From NCBI RefSeq assembly GCF_900090235.1, contig NZ_LT607750.1:4455001-4519000 (forward strand): a DNA stretch of 64,000 nucleotides, given 5' to 3'. Each line of letters begins with the position of its first letter. Within the stretch, counting starts at the first letter, position 1. The stretch is from Micromonospora echinaurantiaca. GTDB lineage: Bacteria; Actinomycetota; Actinomycetes; Mycobacteriales; Micromonosporaceae. The position numbers and the translations under genes were made by a program. Shown here piece after piece: positions 44,157-52,606 of this stretch. The notes under the pieces are model-generated. The model ran no database searches. It saw only the letters and a program-made list of their open reading frames with translations, and was not told the origin of the DNA.

Positions 44157-44951
44157 TCAGGCCGGGGTCAAGTCCAGCTCGGCGACGACCGGGTAGTGGT
44201 CGGAGGCGTACTCCGTCGCACCACCGCGGATCACCCGGCAGCTACGCACCCGGGCGGCGAGTGCGGGCGTACCGAGCAGGTAGTCCAGCCGCATCCCGGC
44301 GAACTCGCCGCCGCCGTGCCGGGTGGGCACGGTCAGCCCCTCGTCCGGCGTCCCGACCGGGTACAGGTCGACCAGGCCGGCCTCGAGCAGCCGGGCCACC
44401 GCCCGGCTGTCCACCGTCCGCCCGTCCCGGCGTAGGTGCCGGCGACGGTACGGCGGGGCCAGCCTGCTGATCCGGTCGGTGTGATCGGTGACCGGGTCGA
44501 GGGTGTTCAGGTCGCCGGCCAGCAGCGCCAACTCCCCCGGCGCCCGGCGCAGCGCGGTCGCCACCCAGCCCGCCTCGACCAGCCGACGGGTGCCCGAGTA
44601 CGGATCCAGGTGGGTGCTCAGCACGGTGAGCGGGCCGGCCCCGGTGGCCAGCACCACCCGCTGGGCGGCGTGGTGGAACGGCCGGCGCAGCGGGCCGGCG
44701 CCCACCACCCGCCATGGTGGGCGGACCAGCACCGCGACGGGCTGCCCGAAGCAGGAGCGGGCCAGGTGGCCGCGCATCCCGAGCCGGGCGGCGAGCCCGG
44801 CCAGCGCGCCGGCGTCGAAGCCGCGCAGCTCCTGGAGCGCGAGGACGTCGGGCCGCTGCCCGGTGAGCACGGTGAGCAGCCGGTCCTGCCGGTCGGGGCC
44901 GCCCCGGTCCCGGCCGCCGGTGCGGATGTTCCAGGTCAGCACCCGCAGCAC
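44157..44951 (-). CDS. Endonuclease/exonuclease/phosphatase-family protein
   Basis: 264 residues: MLRVLTWNIRTGGRDRGGPD (N metal ligand), VLALQELRGF (catalytic Glu), THLDPYSGTRR, LLAGDLNTLDP (D-x-N), RLDYLLGTP and ASDHYPVVAEL (final DH). All metal and catalytic residues of the EEP fold are present. The substrate may be DNA or a phospho-lipid. Starts 8 bp downstream of the double-PAP2 gene and is likely co-transcribed. Confidence 0.85.
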   Translation of the reverse strand: MLRVLTWNIRTGGRDRGGPDRQDRLLTVLTGQRPDVLALQELRGFDAGALAGLAARLGMRGHLARSCFGQPVAVLVRPPWRVVGAGPLRRPFHHAAQRVVLATGAGPLTVLSTHLDPYSGTRRLVEAGWVATALRRAPGELALLAGDLNTLDPVTDHTDRISRLAPPYRRRHLRRDGRTVDSRAVARLLEAGLVDLYPVGTPDEGLTVPTRHGGGEFAGMRLDYLLGTPALAARVRSCRVIRGGATEYASDHYPVVAELDLTPA

Positions 44952-44958
44952 GGGCCGC

Positions 44959-46449
44959 TCACTCCACCCGGGCGGCCTTGGCCAGCTCGTCGTCGAGGCT
45001 GCGGACGTCCTCGGACTCGATGCTCGGCCGGTTGCCCTCGCGCAGGTCCTCGTTGGGTCGGACGACCCAGTACAGCAGCCCGATCCAGAGTGTGGTGAGC
45101 AGGATCGCGCCCATGAAGTCGGTCGGGTGGTGCATGCCCCGGTACATCCGGGAGACCGCCACGCCGACCGGCATGACCACCGCCAGCGCCACGAAGATCC
45201 ACCGCCACCAGCGGTCGGTACGCGGGAAGACGATCAGGGTGATCGCGATCCAGACGCAGAGCGTGGCCGCGATGTGCCCGGACGGGAAGGACGAGGTGGG
45301 CATCGGCCCGTCCAGGTTCCCCACCGGCGGGCGCGGCCGGTCCACCGCGGCGGCCGCGGCGAGGAAGAGGCTCAGCTCGCCGAACATGGTCAGCGCCACG
45401 AAGAGCACCGGCCGCCAGCGCCGCCACACGGCCAGCACCAGCGGGCAGAAGACCAGCGAGATGAGCAGGATGGCGTGGGTGTCGCCGGCCTTGCTCCACC
45501 ACCAGCTGACGTCGTCCCGGGCCCGGGTGCGGTGCTCGGCGAACCACTGCGGCACGTCGGTGTCGAGGGTGGCGAAGAAGGTCCCGCCGGCGTGGTAGCT
45601 GACGAACATGCCGAAGCCGTAGAGCGCGCCGAGCACCAGCACCCAGCCGACGATCAGCTCGAACACGGCGGCCCGCGGGTGCGGAAGCAGATGTGCCTCG
45701 TCGGGGGCGGGCGCCACGTCGTGCGCGGCCTCGGGCTCCAACCCCTCGGTGATCGGTGGCACCGGCCGGCCGCGCTCCAGCCGCCACAGCCGGAAGGCGT
45801 ACGCGGTGACGCCGAGCCAGGCGGCGCCGAGCAGCCAGGCACCGAGCACGTCGGAGACGAAGTGCACGCCGAGCGCGATCCGGGTCAGCCCGATGAGCAC
45901 CACCACGGCGGCGACCAGGGCGATCGCGGGCTTGCGCCAGCGGCGCGACATGGCCGGCAGGAAGACCAGCAGCAGCGCCCCGTAGGCCACCATCGAGCCG
46001 AGCGCGTGCCCGCTCGGGAAGCTGTCCCCGGCGTAGCTGCCGATCGGCACCTCCACCTCGGGGCGCAGCCGGTCGACCAGCGTCTTCAGCGCCGGGTCGA
46101 GGATGAGTGCGCCGAGGCCGGTGACGATCAGGAAGACCGCGAGCCGGCCCTGCCGGCGGATCAGCAGGCCGATCACGGCGACCGACACCAGCCAGATGAT
46201 GACCGCCCGGCCACCGAGGTCGGTGAGCGCGTTGAGCACGGTGACCAGCGGCCCGTGCGGGGCGACCAGGTCGTTGAGCCAGGCGGCCACGCCGTGGTCG
46301 ACGTCGTACAGCGGGGTCCACCGCACCCGGACCAGGACCAGCAGGATCCCGAAGCCGACCCCGGCCCCGAGCACCAGCGCCAGGCCGGCGAGGGTGCGTT
46401 CGGTGAAGTGACCCAGGGGTCGTCGCAACGCCTCTCGGACCGTGGTCAC
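44959..46449 (-). CDS. Membrane phosphatase with two PAP2 domains
   Basis: 496 residues from GTG 46449 (AGGGAGG upstream). The first half has membrane helices and a PAP2 site: KTLVDRLRPEV, FPSGHALGSM, RIALGVHFVSDVLGAW. The second half repeats it: VDRPRPP, SFPSGHIAATL, SRMYRGMHHPTDFMGAI. Both therefore keep K/D-R-x-RP, PSGH and R-x5-H-x3-D motifs. Probable role: dephosphorylating phosphatidate, undecaprenyl-diphosphate or similar lipids on the outer leaflet. Neighbours BrkB and a lipid kinase suggest an envelope-lipid cluster. Confidence 0.88.
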   Translation of the reverse strand: MTTVREALRRPLGHFTERTLAGLALVLGAGVGFGILLVLVRVRWTPLYDVDHGVAAWLNDLVAPHGPLVTVLNALTDLGGRAVIIWLVSVAVIGLLIRRQGRLAVFLIVTGLGALILDPALKTLVDRLRPEVEVPIGSYAGDSFPSGHALGSMVAYGALLLVFLPAMSRRWRKPAIALVAAVVVLIGLTRIALGVHFVSDVLGAWLLGAAWLGVTAYAFRLWRLERGRPVPPITEGLEPEAAHDVAPAPDEAHLLPHPRAAVFELIVGWVLVLGALYGFGMFVSYHAGGTFFATLDTDVPQWFAEHRTRARDDVSWWWSKAGDTHAILLISLVFCPLVLAVWRRWRPVLFVALTMFGELSLFLAAAAAVDRPRPPVGNLDGPMPTSSFPSGHIAATLCVWIAITLIVFPRTDRWWRWIFVALAVVMPVGVAVSRMYRGMHHPTDFMGAILLTTLWIGLLYWVVRPNEDLREGNRPSIESEDVRSLDDELAKAARVE

Positions 46450-46526
46450 GGCAGCCTCCCTTTCGCCTTCGGCGTGCCGCTTGTACCCGATCGACGATTC
46501 CCGTACACCGGCCCGGCGGGGCACCG

Positions 46527-47528
46527 CTAGAGCGAGGTCATCTCGCCGGTGTCGAAGACCTCGTCCCGCTCGGCCTCGGGCTCCCACAGGTCGGGCTGGG
46601 CCGGTTCCTGCACGCCGATGCGTACCGCCTCCAGCTGGGCGGCGAAGGCCAGCCCGCCGAAGAGCGCCATCCCGGTGAGGTTGGCCCAGAGCAGCAGGGC
46701 CATCATCCCGGTGAGCGCGCCGTAGGTCTGGCCGAACCCGTCGCTGAACGCCACGTAGGCGGCGAGCAACAGGCTGGCCAGCCACCACAGCGCGGTGGCG
46801 ATGGCGGCGCCGAAGATCAGCCAGGACAGCCCCGGCTGCTTGCGCCGGGGGGCGTGCCGGAACAGAACGGCCACGGCCAGCACGGTCAGTCCGAGGCTGA
46901 GCGGCCAGCGGATCACGTCCCAGAGGCCGTGGACGGCCTCGCCCCACTCGTAGTGCCGCTGCACGGAGTCGCCCATCGGGCCGCCGCCGACCAGGATCAG
47001 GAAGCCGGTGAGCGCCGGCACGCCGGCGGCCAGCGCGAGGACCGCGGCGCGCAGGTACTTCCAGAGCGCCGGGCGGTCCCGCTCCACGCCGTAGATCCGG
47101 TTGGCGCCCCGCTCGATCTGGGCCATGGTGCTGGTGAGGGCCACCAGCCCGGTCAGCAGACCGAGGCTGAGCGCCAGCTCACCGGCGCGTTCGGTGCTCT
47201 CCCGCTCGCCGAGCAGTTCGGCCACCATCGGCTCGCTGGCGCCGGGGGTGAGCGCCAGGACGGTGTCCGCGACGACCTCCCCGCCCTCCTCCACGCCGAG
47301 TTCGCTGATCAGCCCGGTCAACGCGATCATGAACGGCACCACGGCGAGGCAGAGTTGCAGCGCGAAGGCGCGCGAGTGGCTGAACCCGTCGCCGTAGCGG
47401 AACCGGATGAAGGCGTCCCGCAGCAGGTGCCAGCCGCCCTCCCGGCGCAGGGTGTGCCAGGCGTCGTCGGCGGAGAGTTCCTCGTCGGCCATCAGCCGGG
47501 TTTCCGGCACCATCCGGGTGCTACTCAC
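46527..47528 (-). CDS. YihY/BrkB-family membrane protein
   Basis: 333 residues from GTG 47528. DAFIRFRYGDGFSHSRAFAL, QLCLAVVPFMIALTGLI and further helices (GELALSLGLLTGLVALTSTM, AAVLALAAGVPALTGFLILV, LTVLAVAVLFRHAP, FGAAIATALWWLASLLLAAY, AYVAFSDGFGQTYGALTGMM then LLLWANLTGMALFGG) match the family, formerly misnamed RNase BN. Function is not settled. Its start overlaps the lipid kinase stop by 8 bases, so the two are co-translated. Confidence 0.88.
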   Translation of the reverse strand: MSSTRMVPETRLMADEELSADDAWHTLRREGGWHLLRDAFIRFRYGDGFSHSRAFALQLCLAVVPFMIALTGLISELGVEEGGEVVADTVLALTPGASEPMVAELLGERESTERAGELALSLGLLTGLVALTSTMAQIERGANRIYGVERDRPALWKYLRAAVLALAAGVPALTGFLILVGGGPMGDSVQRHYEWGEAVHGLWDVIRWPLSLGLTVLAVAVLFRHAPRRKQPGLSWLIFGAAIATALWWLASLLLAAYVAFSDGFGQTYGALTGMMALLLWANLTGMALFGGLAFAAQLEAVRIGVQEPAQPDLWEPEAERDEVFDTGEMTSL

Positions 47529-48525
47529 GGCGGGCCTCCTCGATCAACTGCTCGCCCCGCTCGGCCGCGGCGTCGACGTCCACCGTCAGGTCGCGCGCCC
47601 GCTCCGGCTGCGGTACGCACAGCCAGAGCGCCCGGCGGCGGATCTCGGCCTTCAGCGTGCGGCCGGGCGCGATCAGGTCGCCGTCGAGTTCCCGGGGCTG
47701 GGCCCGGTTGCTGGTGATCTCCACCCGCCGGCAGCGGAAGACCTCCATCCGCGGCACCCGGTCCTGGCGGCGCAGCACGGCCCAGCCGAGCGCGAGCCAG
47801 TGTCGCAGGGTACGCGGGGTGAGCACCGCGACGTCGAGGTAGCCGTCGTCCGGCTCGGCCTCGGTCAGCAGGGTCAGCCCGCCCTGGAGCCGGCCGACGT
47901 TGGCGACCAGCACCGACCGGGCCCGCCGGCGCAGCGGCTGCTGGTCGTCGAGGCGGATGGAGACCCGCATCGGCCGGTCCCGCAGGTGCCGGACGGCCCC
48001 GACCACGTACGCCGGCCAGCCGATCCGCGCCTTGGTCGTCTCGCTGGTCGCGGCGAGCATCTGGGCGTCGAAGCCCATCCCCGCCATCACGGTGAAGTAG
48101 TGGTCCTCGACGGCGCCGACGTCGAGCAGCCGCCGTCCGCGCTCGACGGCGACCTCGATGCCGGCGGCGAGGTCGGTGGAGAGGCCGAGGTTGGCGGCGA
48201 GCAGGTTGCCGGTGCCCTGGGGCAGCACCGCCAGCGCGACGTCGGTGCCGACCAGCCCGCGGACGCAGGACATCACGGTGCCATCGCCACCGCAGGCGAA
48301 GACCACTTCGACGCCGGCCTCGACGGCCTGCTCGGTCTGGCCCCGGCCCGGGTCCTCGACGGTGGTCTCGTACCACAGCGGCTCCGGCCAGCCGGCGGCG
48401 GCGAGCGCGTCGGTGACGGTGCCGCGCAGCTCGTCGAGGTCGGCCACCTTGACCGGGTTGACCACCACGGCGGAGCGCGGCCCGCCGGCGCCCGCCGCCG
48501 GTCGGCTCTCCTGTCCAGCATCCAC
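47521..48525 (-). CDS. Diacylglycerol/lipid kinase (DagK/YegS family)
   Basis: About 334 residues from GTG 48525 (an upstream start at 48591 is possible). ATP-binding start SAVVVNPVKV, catalytic block VVFACGGDGTVMSCVRGLVG, VLPQGTGNLLAANLGLS, VMAGMGFDAQML and the C-terminal sandwich with DDGYLDVAVL and RELDGDLIAPG. The G-G-D-G-T and P-x-GTGN motifs identify the kinase fold. It would phosphorylate diacylglycerol or a related lipid on the inner leaflet; it heads the operon kinase-BrkB, with PAP2 further on. Confidence 0.87.
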   Translation of the reverse strand: MDAGQESRPAAGAGGPRSAVVVNPVKVADLDELRGTVTDALAAAGWPEPLWYETTVEDPGRGQTEQAVEAGVEVVFACGGDGTVMSCVRGLVGTDVALAVLPQGTGNLLAANLGLSTDLAAGIEVAVERGRRLLDVGAVEDHYFTVMAGMGFDAQMLAATSETTKARIGWPAYVVGAVRHLRDRPMRVSIRLDDQQPLRRRARSVLVANVGRLQGGLTLLTEAEPDDGYLDVAVLTPRTLRHWLALGWAVLRRQDRVPRMEVFRCRRVEITSNRAQPRELDGDLIAPGRTLKAEIRRRALWLCVPQPERARDLTVDVDAAAERGEQLIEEARRE

Positions 48526-48628
48526 GGCGCCAGTGTGCAGCACCTCGGAGCGTTCAGCGAGCCCACGCGGACCGCCCGTTGACAGTGCCACAGACAGGTT
48601 TGGAAACGCGGCCCGGCTGCCCGCCGGT

Positions 48629-49207
48629 TCAGGCAGCGGTGCGCAGCGCGACCTCCACCCGGCGGCGCAGGTCGTCGAGGTCGAGCCCGGCCTCGGTGAG
48701 CACCAGCGCGGCCAGCCCGCGCCCCTCCCGCAGCAGCCCGAGCAGGATGTGCTCGGTGCCGATGTGGTTGTGCCGCAGCCGGACCGCCTCGCGCAGGGAC
48801 AGCTCCAGCACCTTCTTGGACCGGGGCGAGAACGGGCCGCCCGCGTACCGCCGGCGCCACCAGCGGCGCGGCGCCGGCGGCGCCTCGCGGAGCGCGTCCG
48901 GACCGAACGACTCCTCGATCCGGGCCACGATGGCGGCCAGGTCGATGCCGATCTCCCGCAGCGCCGCGGCGTCGGCTTCGGCGAGGCCGGTGCCGCCGTG
49001 TGCGACGTGCCGGCGGATCCGCTCCCGCAGGTCGTCGCCGCGGACGCCGGCCTCGGCGAGCACCCGCGCGGCGAGGCTGTCGCCGTCGGCGAGCAGCGCG
49101 AGGAGCAGGTGCTCGGTGCCGACCGGCCGCTGCCCCTCGCTCCGGGCCTCCTCGCGGGCCTGCCGCACCACCGTGCGGGCGCGGTCGGTGAACCGCTCGA
49201 ACATCAC
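48629..49207 (-). CDS. Clp N-terminal-domain protein without ATPase
   Basis: 192 residues. Two Clp_N repeats (FERFTDRARTVVRQAREEAR with VGTEHLLLALLADGDSLAARVL; FSPRSKKVLELSLREAVRLR with IGTEHILLGLLREGRGLAALVL) as in ClpC, joined by a Trp/Arg-rich linker (APRRWWRRRYAGG), with no AAA module. It may bind ClpC substrates or adaptors. The start (GTG 49207 or ATG 49204) overlaps the stop of the HTH gene, so both are made together under the twin palindromes at 49444-49486. Confidence 0.85.
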   Translation of the reverse strand: MMFERFTDRARTVVRQAREEARSEGQRPVGTEHLLLALLADGDSLAARVLAEAGVRGDDLRERIRRHVAHGGTGLAEADAAALREIGIDLAAIVARIEESFGPDALREAPPAPRRWWRRRYAGGPFSPRSKKVLELSLREAVRLRHNHIGTEHILLGLLREGRGLAALVLTEAGLDLDDLRRRVEVALRTAA

Positions 49208-49440
49208 GCCTCCCAGGATTGTCCGACCGCCGGTCGACCGGCGTGCTTCTTGTGGACCGCCTGCCGGCTGACCTCGAGCGCGTCGGCGATCTCCTGCCAG
49301 GACCAGCCCTGTCGACGGGCGTTGTCCACCTGGACCACCTCGAGCCGCTCGAGCAGCCGGCGCAGCGCGCGGACGGCGCGCAGGCCGACCCGGGGGTCGG
49401 TGCTGCCCGCGGCCGCCGCGAGTTCCGTCGCCTGACTCAT
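49204..49440 (-). CDS. Small helix-turn-helix regulator
   Basis: 78 residues: VGLRAVRALRRLLERLEVVQ then VDNARRQGWSWQEIADALEVS and RQAVHKKHAGRPAV, a helix-turn-helix that closes the protein. Coupled to the Clp_N gene. Three bases before its start begins the first of two GTCAAC-N4-GTTGAC palindromes, most simply its own operators. Confidence 0.8.
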   Translation of the reverse strand: MSQATELAAAAGSTDPRVGLRAVRALRRLLERLEVVQVDNARRQGWSWQEIADALEVSRQAVHKKHAGRPAVGQSWEA

Positions 49441-49443
49441 GCC

Positions 49444-49486
49444 GTCAACTTACGTTGACATGGCGGGGATGTCAACCCTCGTTGAC
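49444..49486. promoter_or_regulatory. Twin operator palindromes GTCAAC-N4-GTTGAC
   Basis: Sites at 49444-49459 (spacer TTAC) and 49471-49486 (spacer CCTC), 27 bp apart centre to centre, between the HTH/Clp_N pair and the divergent PP2C gene. Confidence 0.75.
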
Positions 49487-49553
49487 ACCCAAGGTTGGTC
49501 GCCCGGTGCTACGGTCCGCCCCGTGTCACACCCGCCGTGTCCCCCTCGCGCCG

Positions 49554-50342
49554 GTGAGCGCCGTGGCCGGTGACTCCGTCGGTCCCCTCCGGACGCACCG
49601 CTGGTCGGCCGGCGGGCTCACCCTGGACTGCGCCGGAGGCAGCGTCATCGGCAACCGCTACCGCGCGAACTACGACGTGCTGCACGTCGACCCGGCGCTG
49701 TCGTTCGCGGCGGTGGCCGACGGGATGGGCGACGGCGAGGGCAGCCGGCGGGCCGGCGCCGCCGCGATCGGCACGCTGGTCGAACAGGTCCGGGCCGCGT
49801 GGCCGGCCGCCGGCCCCGGCCCGTTGCGCGCCGCGGTTGCCCAGGCGCAGGCAGCCGTACGCGCCGCCGGCGCCGGCCGGCCCGAGCTGACCGGCTGTAC
49901 GCTCACCGCCCTGCTGGTGGAGCCGGACGGCGGCCAGGGCTGGCTGGCCCAGCTCGGCGACTCGCGCGCCTACCGGCTCAGCGATGGTCTGCTGGAACTG
50001 ATCACCGTGGACCACACGGTGGCCTGGCTCGGCGTCGTGCACGGCTGGTACCCGGCCGACTCCCCCGCCGCCGCCCGGGCCCGCTACCAGCTCACCCGGT
50101 ACGCCGGCCACCCCGACGGACCCGAGGCGGACCTGCTCGCCGTCACGCCGCGCCCCGGTGACACCTGGCTGCTCTGCACCGACGGGGTCAGCGACCAGGT
50201 CGACTACCACCGGCTGCGGGAACTGCTGTCGACCCACCAACCGGCCGACGCCGTCCGCGCGCTGCTGGACGCCACGCTGGCCGCCGGCGGCGACGACAAC
50301 GCCACGGCCGCCGTCATCCGCGTCCACGCCTCAGCCCGCTGA
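49554..50342 (+). CDS. PP2C-family serine/threonine phosphatase
   Basis: 262 residues from GTG 49554 (49563 also possible). Metal-binding and catalytic motifs: SFAAVADGMGDGEGSRRAG, LTALLVEPDGGQGWLAQLGD then SRAYRL, WLLCTDGVSDQVDYH and GGDDNATAAVI. A soluble phosphatase; partner kinase not in view. Diverges from the HTH/Clp_N operon and may share its palindromes. Followed by a double terminator. Confidence 0.88.
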   Translation: MSAVAGDSVGPLRTHRWSAGGLTLDCAGGSVIGNRYRANYDVLHVDPALSFAAVADGMGDGEGSRRAGAAAIGTLVEQVRAAWPAAGPGPLRAAVAQAQAAVRAAGAGRPELTGCTLTALLVEPDGGQGWLAQLGDSRAYRLSDGLLELITVDHTVAWLGVVHGWYPADSPAAARARYQLTRYAGHPDGPEADLLAVTPRPGDTWLLCTDGVSDQVDYHRLRELLSTHQPADAVRALLDATLAAGGDDNATAAVIRVHASAR

Positions 50343-50383
50343 CCCGATCGACAGCCAGCCCACCCGGCCCAGGTCCGGATACG

Positions 50384-50471
50384 CCGCAGGGCCGGCACCC
50401 GGGGTGGGTGCCGGCCCTGCGGTCGGTGGATGTGCTGCTGGCCGACACCCGGTGTGGGTGTCGGCCAGCAG
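50384..50471. terminator. Two consecutive strong hairpins
   Basis: First: arms 50384-50400 and 50406-50422, 17 bp perfect. Second: arms 50435-50450 and 50456-50471, 16 bp perfect. Both have the apex CACCC-GG(G/T)GT-GGGTG. They separate the convergent PP2C and lysozyme-like genes. Confidence 0.85.
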
Positions 50472-50511
50472 TCCCCCTATGCGGAAAGTCAGTGCTGCGT
50501 GTTGGGTTGGG

Positions 50512-51108
50512 TCAGTTGTTCCAGTGCTCGGCGACGAGGTCGGCGGCCTGCTGCTCCCACTGGGCGTAGTGGAACGGGTAGGCCGACACCTGCACCGTCT
50601 GCGCGGCCTTGGTCAGCGGCATGTCCTGCCAGCCGTCGACCTGCTTGAGGCCCTTCAGGAACGCCGTGGTCGAGTACTCGGGGTCGGTGATCTGCTCCAC
50701 CGTGCCCCAACCGCTCGACGGGCGCTGCTGGAACAGACCCTGCGAGTCATGGTCATTCCGGTCACCCAGGTGACCCAGGTTCTCCAGCTTCGACTCCTGC
50801 AGCGCGGTCGCGATCGCCACCACCGCGGCCCGCTCGTCCATGTCGGACTTCTTCGTCGCCGCGATGATCGCCTTCACGTTCTCCACCTGCTCACCGTCGA
50901 GCTCGATGCGCGACTGCTCACCCTGCACACCATGCGGAATCAGCTTCGCCTTGTCGACACCCGGCTTGTCAGCCTGCACGGTCACGGCGACCGGCTTCAC
51001 CGACTCGACCGGCGCGGCCTCGGCGTTCGTGCCGGGGCCAGCGAAGATGCCACCGGCGAAAGCCAGACCAGCAATACCCAGAACGCTCTTACGCATGATC
51101 GTGTTCAT
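50512..51108 (-). CDS. Secreted lysozyme-fold (transglycosylase-like) protein
   Basis: 198 residues from ATG 51108 (AAGGAGC upstream). Signal peptide MRKSVLGIAGLAFAGGIFAG to NAEA. The C-terminal 120 residues (NVKAIIAATKKSDMDERAAV, ATALQESKLENLGHLGDRND, DSQGLFQQRPSSGWGTVEQI, TDPEYSTTAFLKGL) follow the lysozyme-like fold seen in actinomycete and phage cell-wall proteins; the Glu in ALQESKL is the likely catalytic acid. Acts in the wall. Its upstream region is a tandem-repeat tract. Confidence 0.75.
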   Translation of the reverse strand: MNTIMRKSVLGIAGLAFAGGIFAGPGTNAEAAPVESVKPVAVTVQADKPGVDKAKLIPHGVQGEQSRIELDGEQVENVKAIIAATKKSDMDERAAVVAIATALQESKLENLGHLGDRNDHDSQGLFQQRPSSGWGTVEQITDPEYSTTAFLKGLKQVDGWQDMPLTKAAQTVQVSAYPFHYAQWEQQAADLVAEHWNN

Positions 51109-51295
51109 CACAAAGCTCCTTCGGGGATGACGCCACCAGCCCGGGGGGACGGGCCGTCGGGGCGCAAGCACCATCAGGCGCTCAGAAGACTTGGGGAAAG
51201 AACTGCTCGGCACTCTCGCCGGGCGGGGGATGCCCTGGTGCCAGATGCCCGGCAGACCAGCTGGGCGGGGGTGCCCTGCGCGGTGCCGGACTGTG

Positions 51296-51660
51296 TGTAA
51301 CGACCGCCAGCCCACCATCATTCCGGGGCCAGAACCCTCACCCGGCTCTTGCCGGGCGGGGTGTTGCTGCGATCGCCGGGGGATGTAACGACCGCCAGCA
51401 CCCCATCATTCCGCGGCCACGACCCTCACCCGGCTCTTGCCGGCGGGACCGTTGCTGCGATCGCCGGGAGATGTAACGACCGGCCACCCGCCACCATTCC
51501 ACCGGGCCCACGGGCCTCGCGGCCGGCCGGGCCGGCGGCGTGCCCTTGCTCGATCGTCCGCATGATGTAACGCCCCCGACCCGGCCCCGATTCCACCACC
51601 CGGATGCCGCCGATCACACCCACAAACCCGACAAACACCCCACTCACCGGTCGAACCACC
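51296..51660 (-). repeat. Tandem 88-bp repeats upstream of the lysozyme-like gene
   Basis: TGTAACG starts copies at 51296, 51384, 51472 and 51566 (periods 88, 88, 94). The first two are closest (about 85% alike): each has CGACCGCCAGC, CATCATTCCG, ACCCTCACCCGGCTCTTGCC and GTTGCTGCGATCGCCGG, with a stem CCGGC-TCTT-GCCGG. The third and fourth are diverged. No coding frame is supported. Confidence 0.65.
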
Positions 51661-52240
51661 AGCCCGGCCGACGGGCCGGACGGCGTGATCGACACCATGT
51701 CGCCGATATGGGGCCATCCCGCACGGGTCGACACCGCCACATCGGCGAAACGACGACAGGGCCCACACGCCCACGGCGGGCCCGCACGCTCAAGGCCCCG
51801 GATGCGCGGAAAGTCCGGATGCCACGTGGACGTGGGGTTGCCTCACCACCGGGAAGACGCAGCCAGGCAGACCCTGGCGAGGCTGGGTCAAGCACCGGGA
51901 AGAAGCAGCCCGGCGGATCCGAGCCGGGGTGGGTCATTGAGGAACGAGCGTGATACCTCAGGGGCATATTGATGACTCACAGGTATCAACCTCCCGGACA
52001 ACATGCCCAGCCCCGACGACACACCCGACCCGACCAGCCGCCGCCAGCCGCGCCGGACGGGTCGAGCGAACCGGCGCCAGCGCCAGCGCCACGAACGGAC
52101 CCGGACCACGACAACGGTGGGGCCACCGTGACCGCACGAGCGGAGCCGGACCACGACAACGTCGGCCCACCGTGACCGCACCGCCGGCCCAGACGTGCAT
52201 CCAGTCGCCGTCGGCGGCCGACGGAGTTGGACCACGGCGA

Positions 52241-52480
52241 GGTGTGGCCCGCCGTGACCGGCGCAGGGATCAAGCCTGACCGCCCGGAGCCGGTCACGGC
52301 GGGCCACACCCCAACCGCAACCACCCACCCACCGCAAGCGAACCCCTGACGCAGGGATCAAGCGCCCGTCACGGCGGACCACACCCAACCGCAACCACCC
52401 ACCCACCGCAAGCGAACCCCGACGCAAACATCAAGCTCCGATCGCTGAAGGCCCGTCACCGGCGGGCCACACCATTGGCG
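52241..52480. repeat. Inverted plus tandem repeat cluster
   Basis: A perfect 22-bp inverted repeat (52241-52262 with 52289-52310, loop 26). The right arm and its follow-on (CCGCAACCACCCACCCACCG, AAGCGAACCCC) recur at about 52366-52420, and the arm again at about 52451-52473; the marker GCAGGGATCAAG repeats at 52263 and 52351, with a variant at 52424. Confidence 0.65.
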
Positions 52481-52543
52481 CGAGCGAACCCCCGGGCATC
52501 GGAGCCGGCCCAGAGCCGGCGATACCGCCCCGAGCCCGTACGG

Positions 52544-52560
52544 TCGGGACTAACCTCGGA
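52544..52560 (+). promoter_or_regulatory. DevR/DosR-like half site
   Basis: TCGGGACTAACC matches the left half of the mycobacterial DosR box (TTSGGGACTWWAGTCCCSAA); the right half is degenerate. 50 bp ahead of the stress-protein gene. Confidence 0.35.
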
Positions 52561-52606
52561 TGGGAGCCAGTCGTGCCGGGCGCGACGCCTGCGGAGGTGA
52601 TGCCGG

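Larger units (their letters stand above)
51661..52606. other. Long non-coding, repeat-rich gap
   Basis: About 950 bp without a believable gene: open frames are Pro/Arg/Thr-rich shadows. It contains an 8-bp inverted repeat TGATACCT/AGGTATCA (51951-51988), diverged 40-bp repeats with CCGGACCACGACAACG (about 52090-52180), the repeat cluster at 52241-52480 and the start of the stress-gene promoter. Confidence 0.5.

Noticed and set aside
51109..51300. c-di-AMP (ydaO-type) riboswitch before the lysozyme-like gene
   Set aside because: Such switches often precede wall-hydrolase genes in actinomycetes, but I could not find the conserved core here.
51296..51660. CRISPR array
   Set aside because: The 88-bp units are similar over their whole length, with no unique spacers, and no cas genes are in the window.
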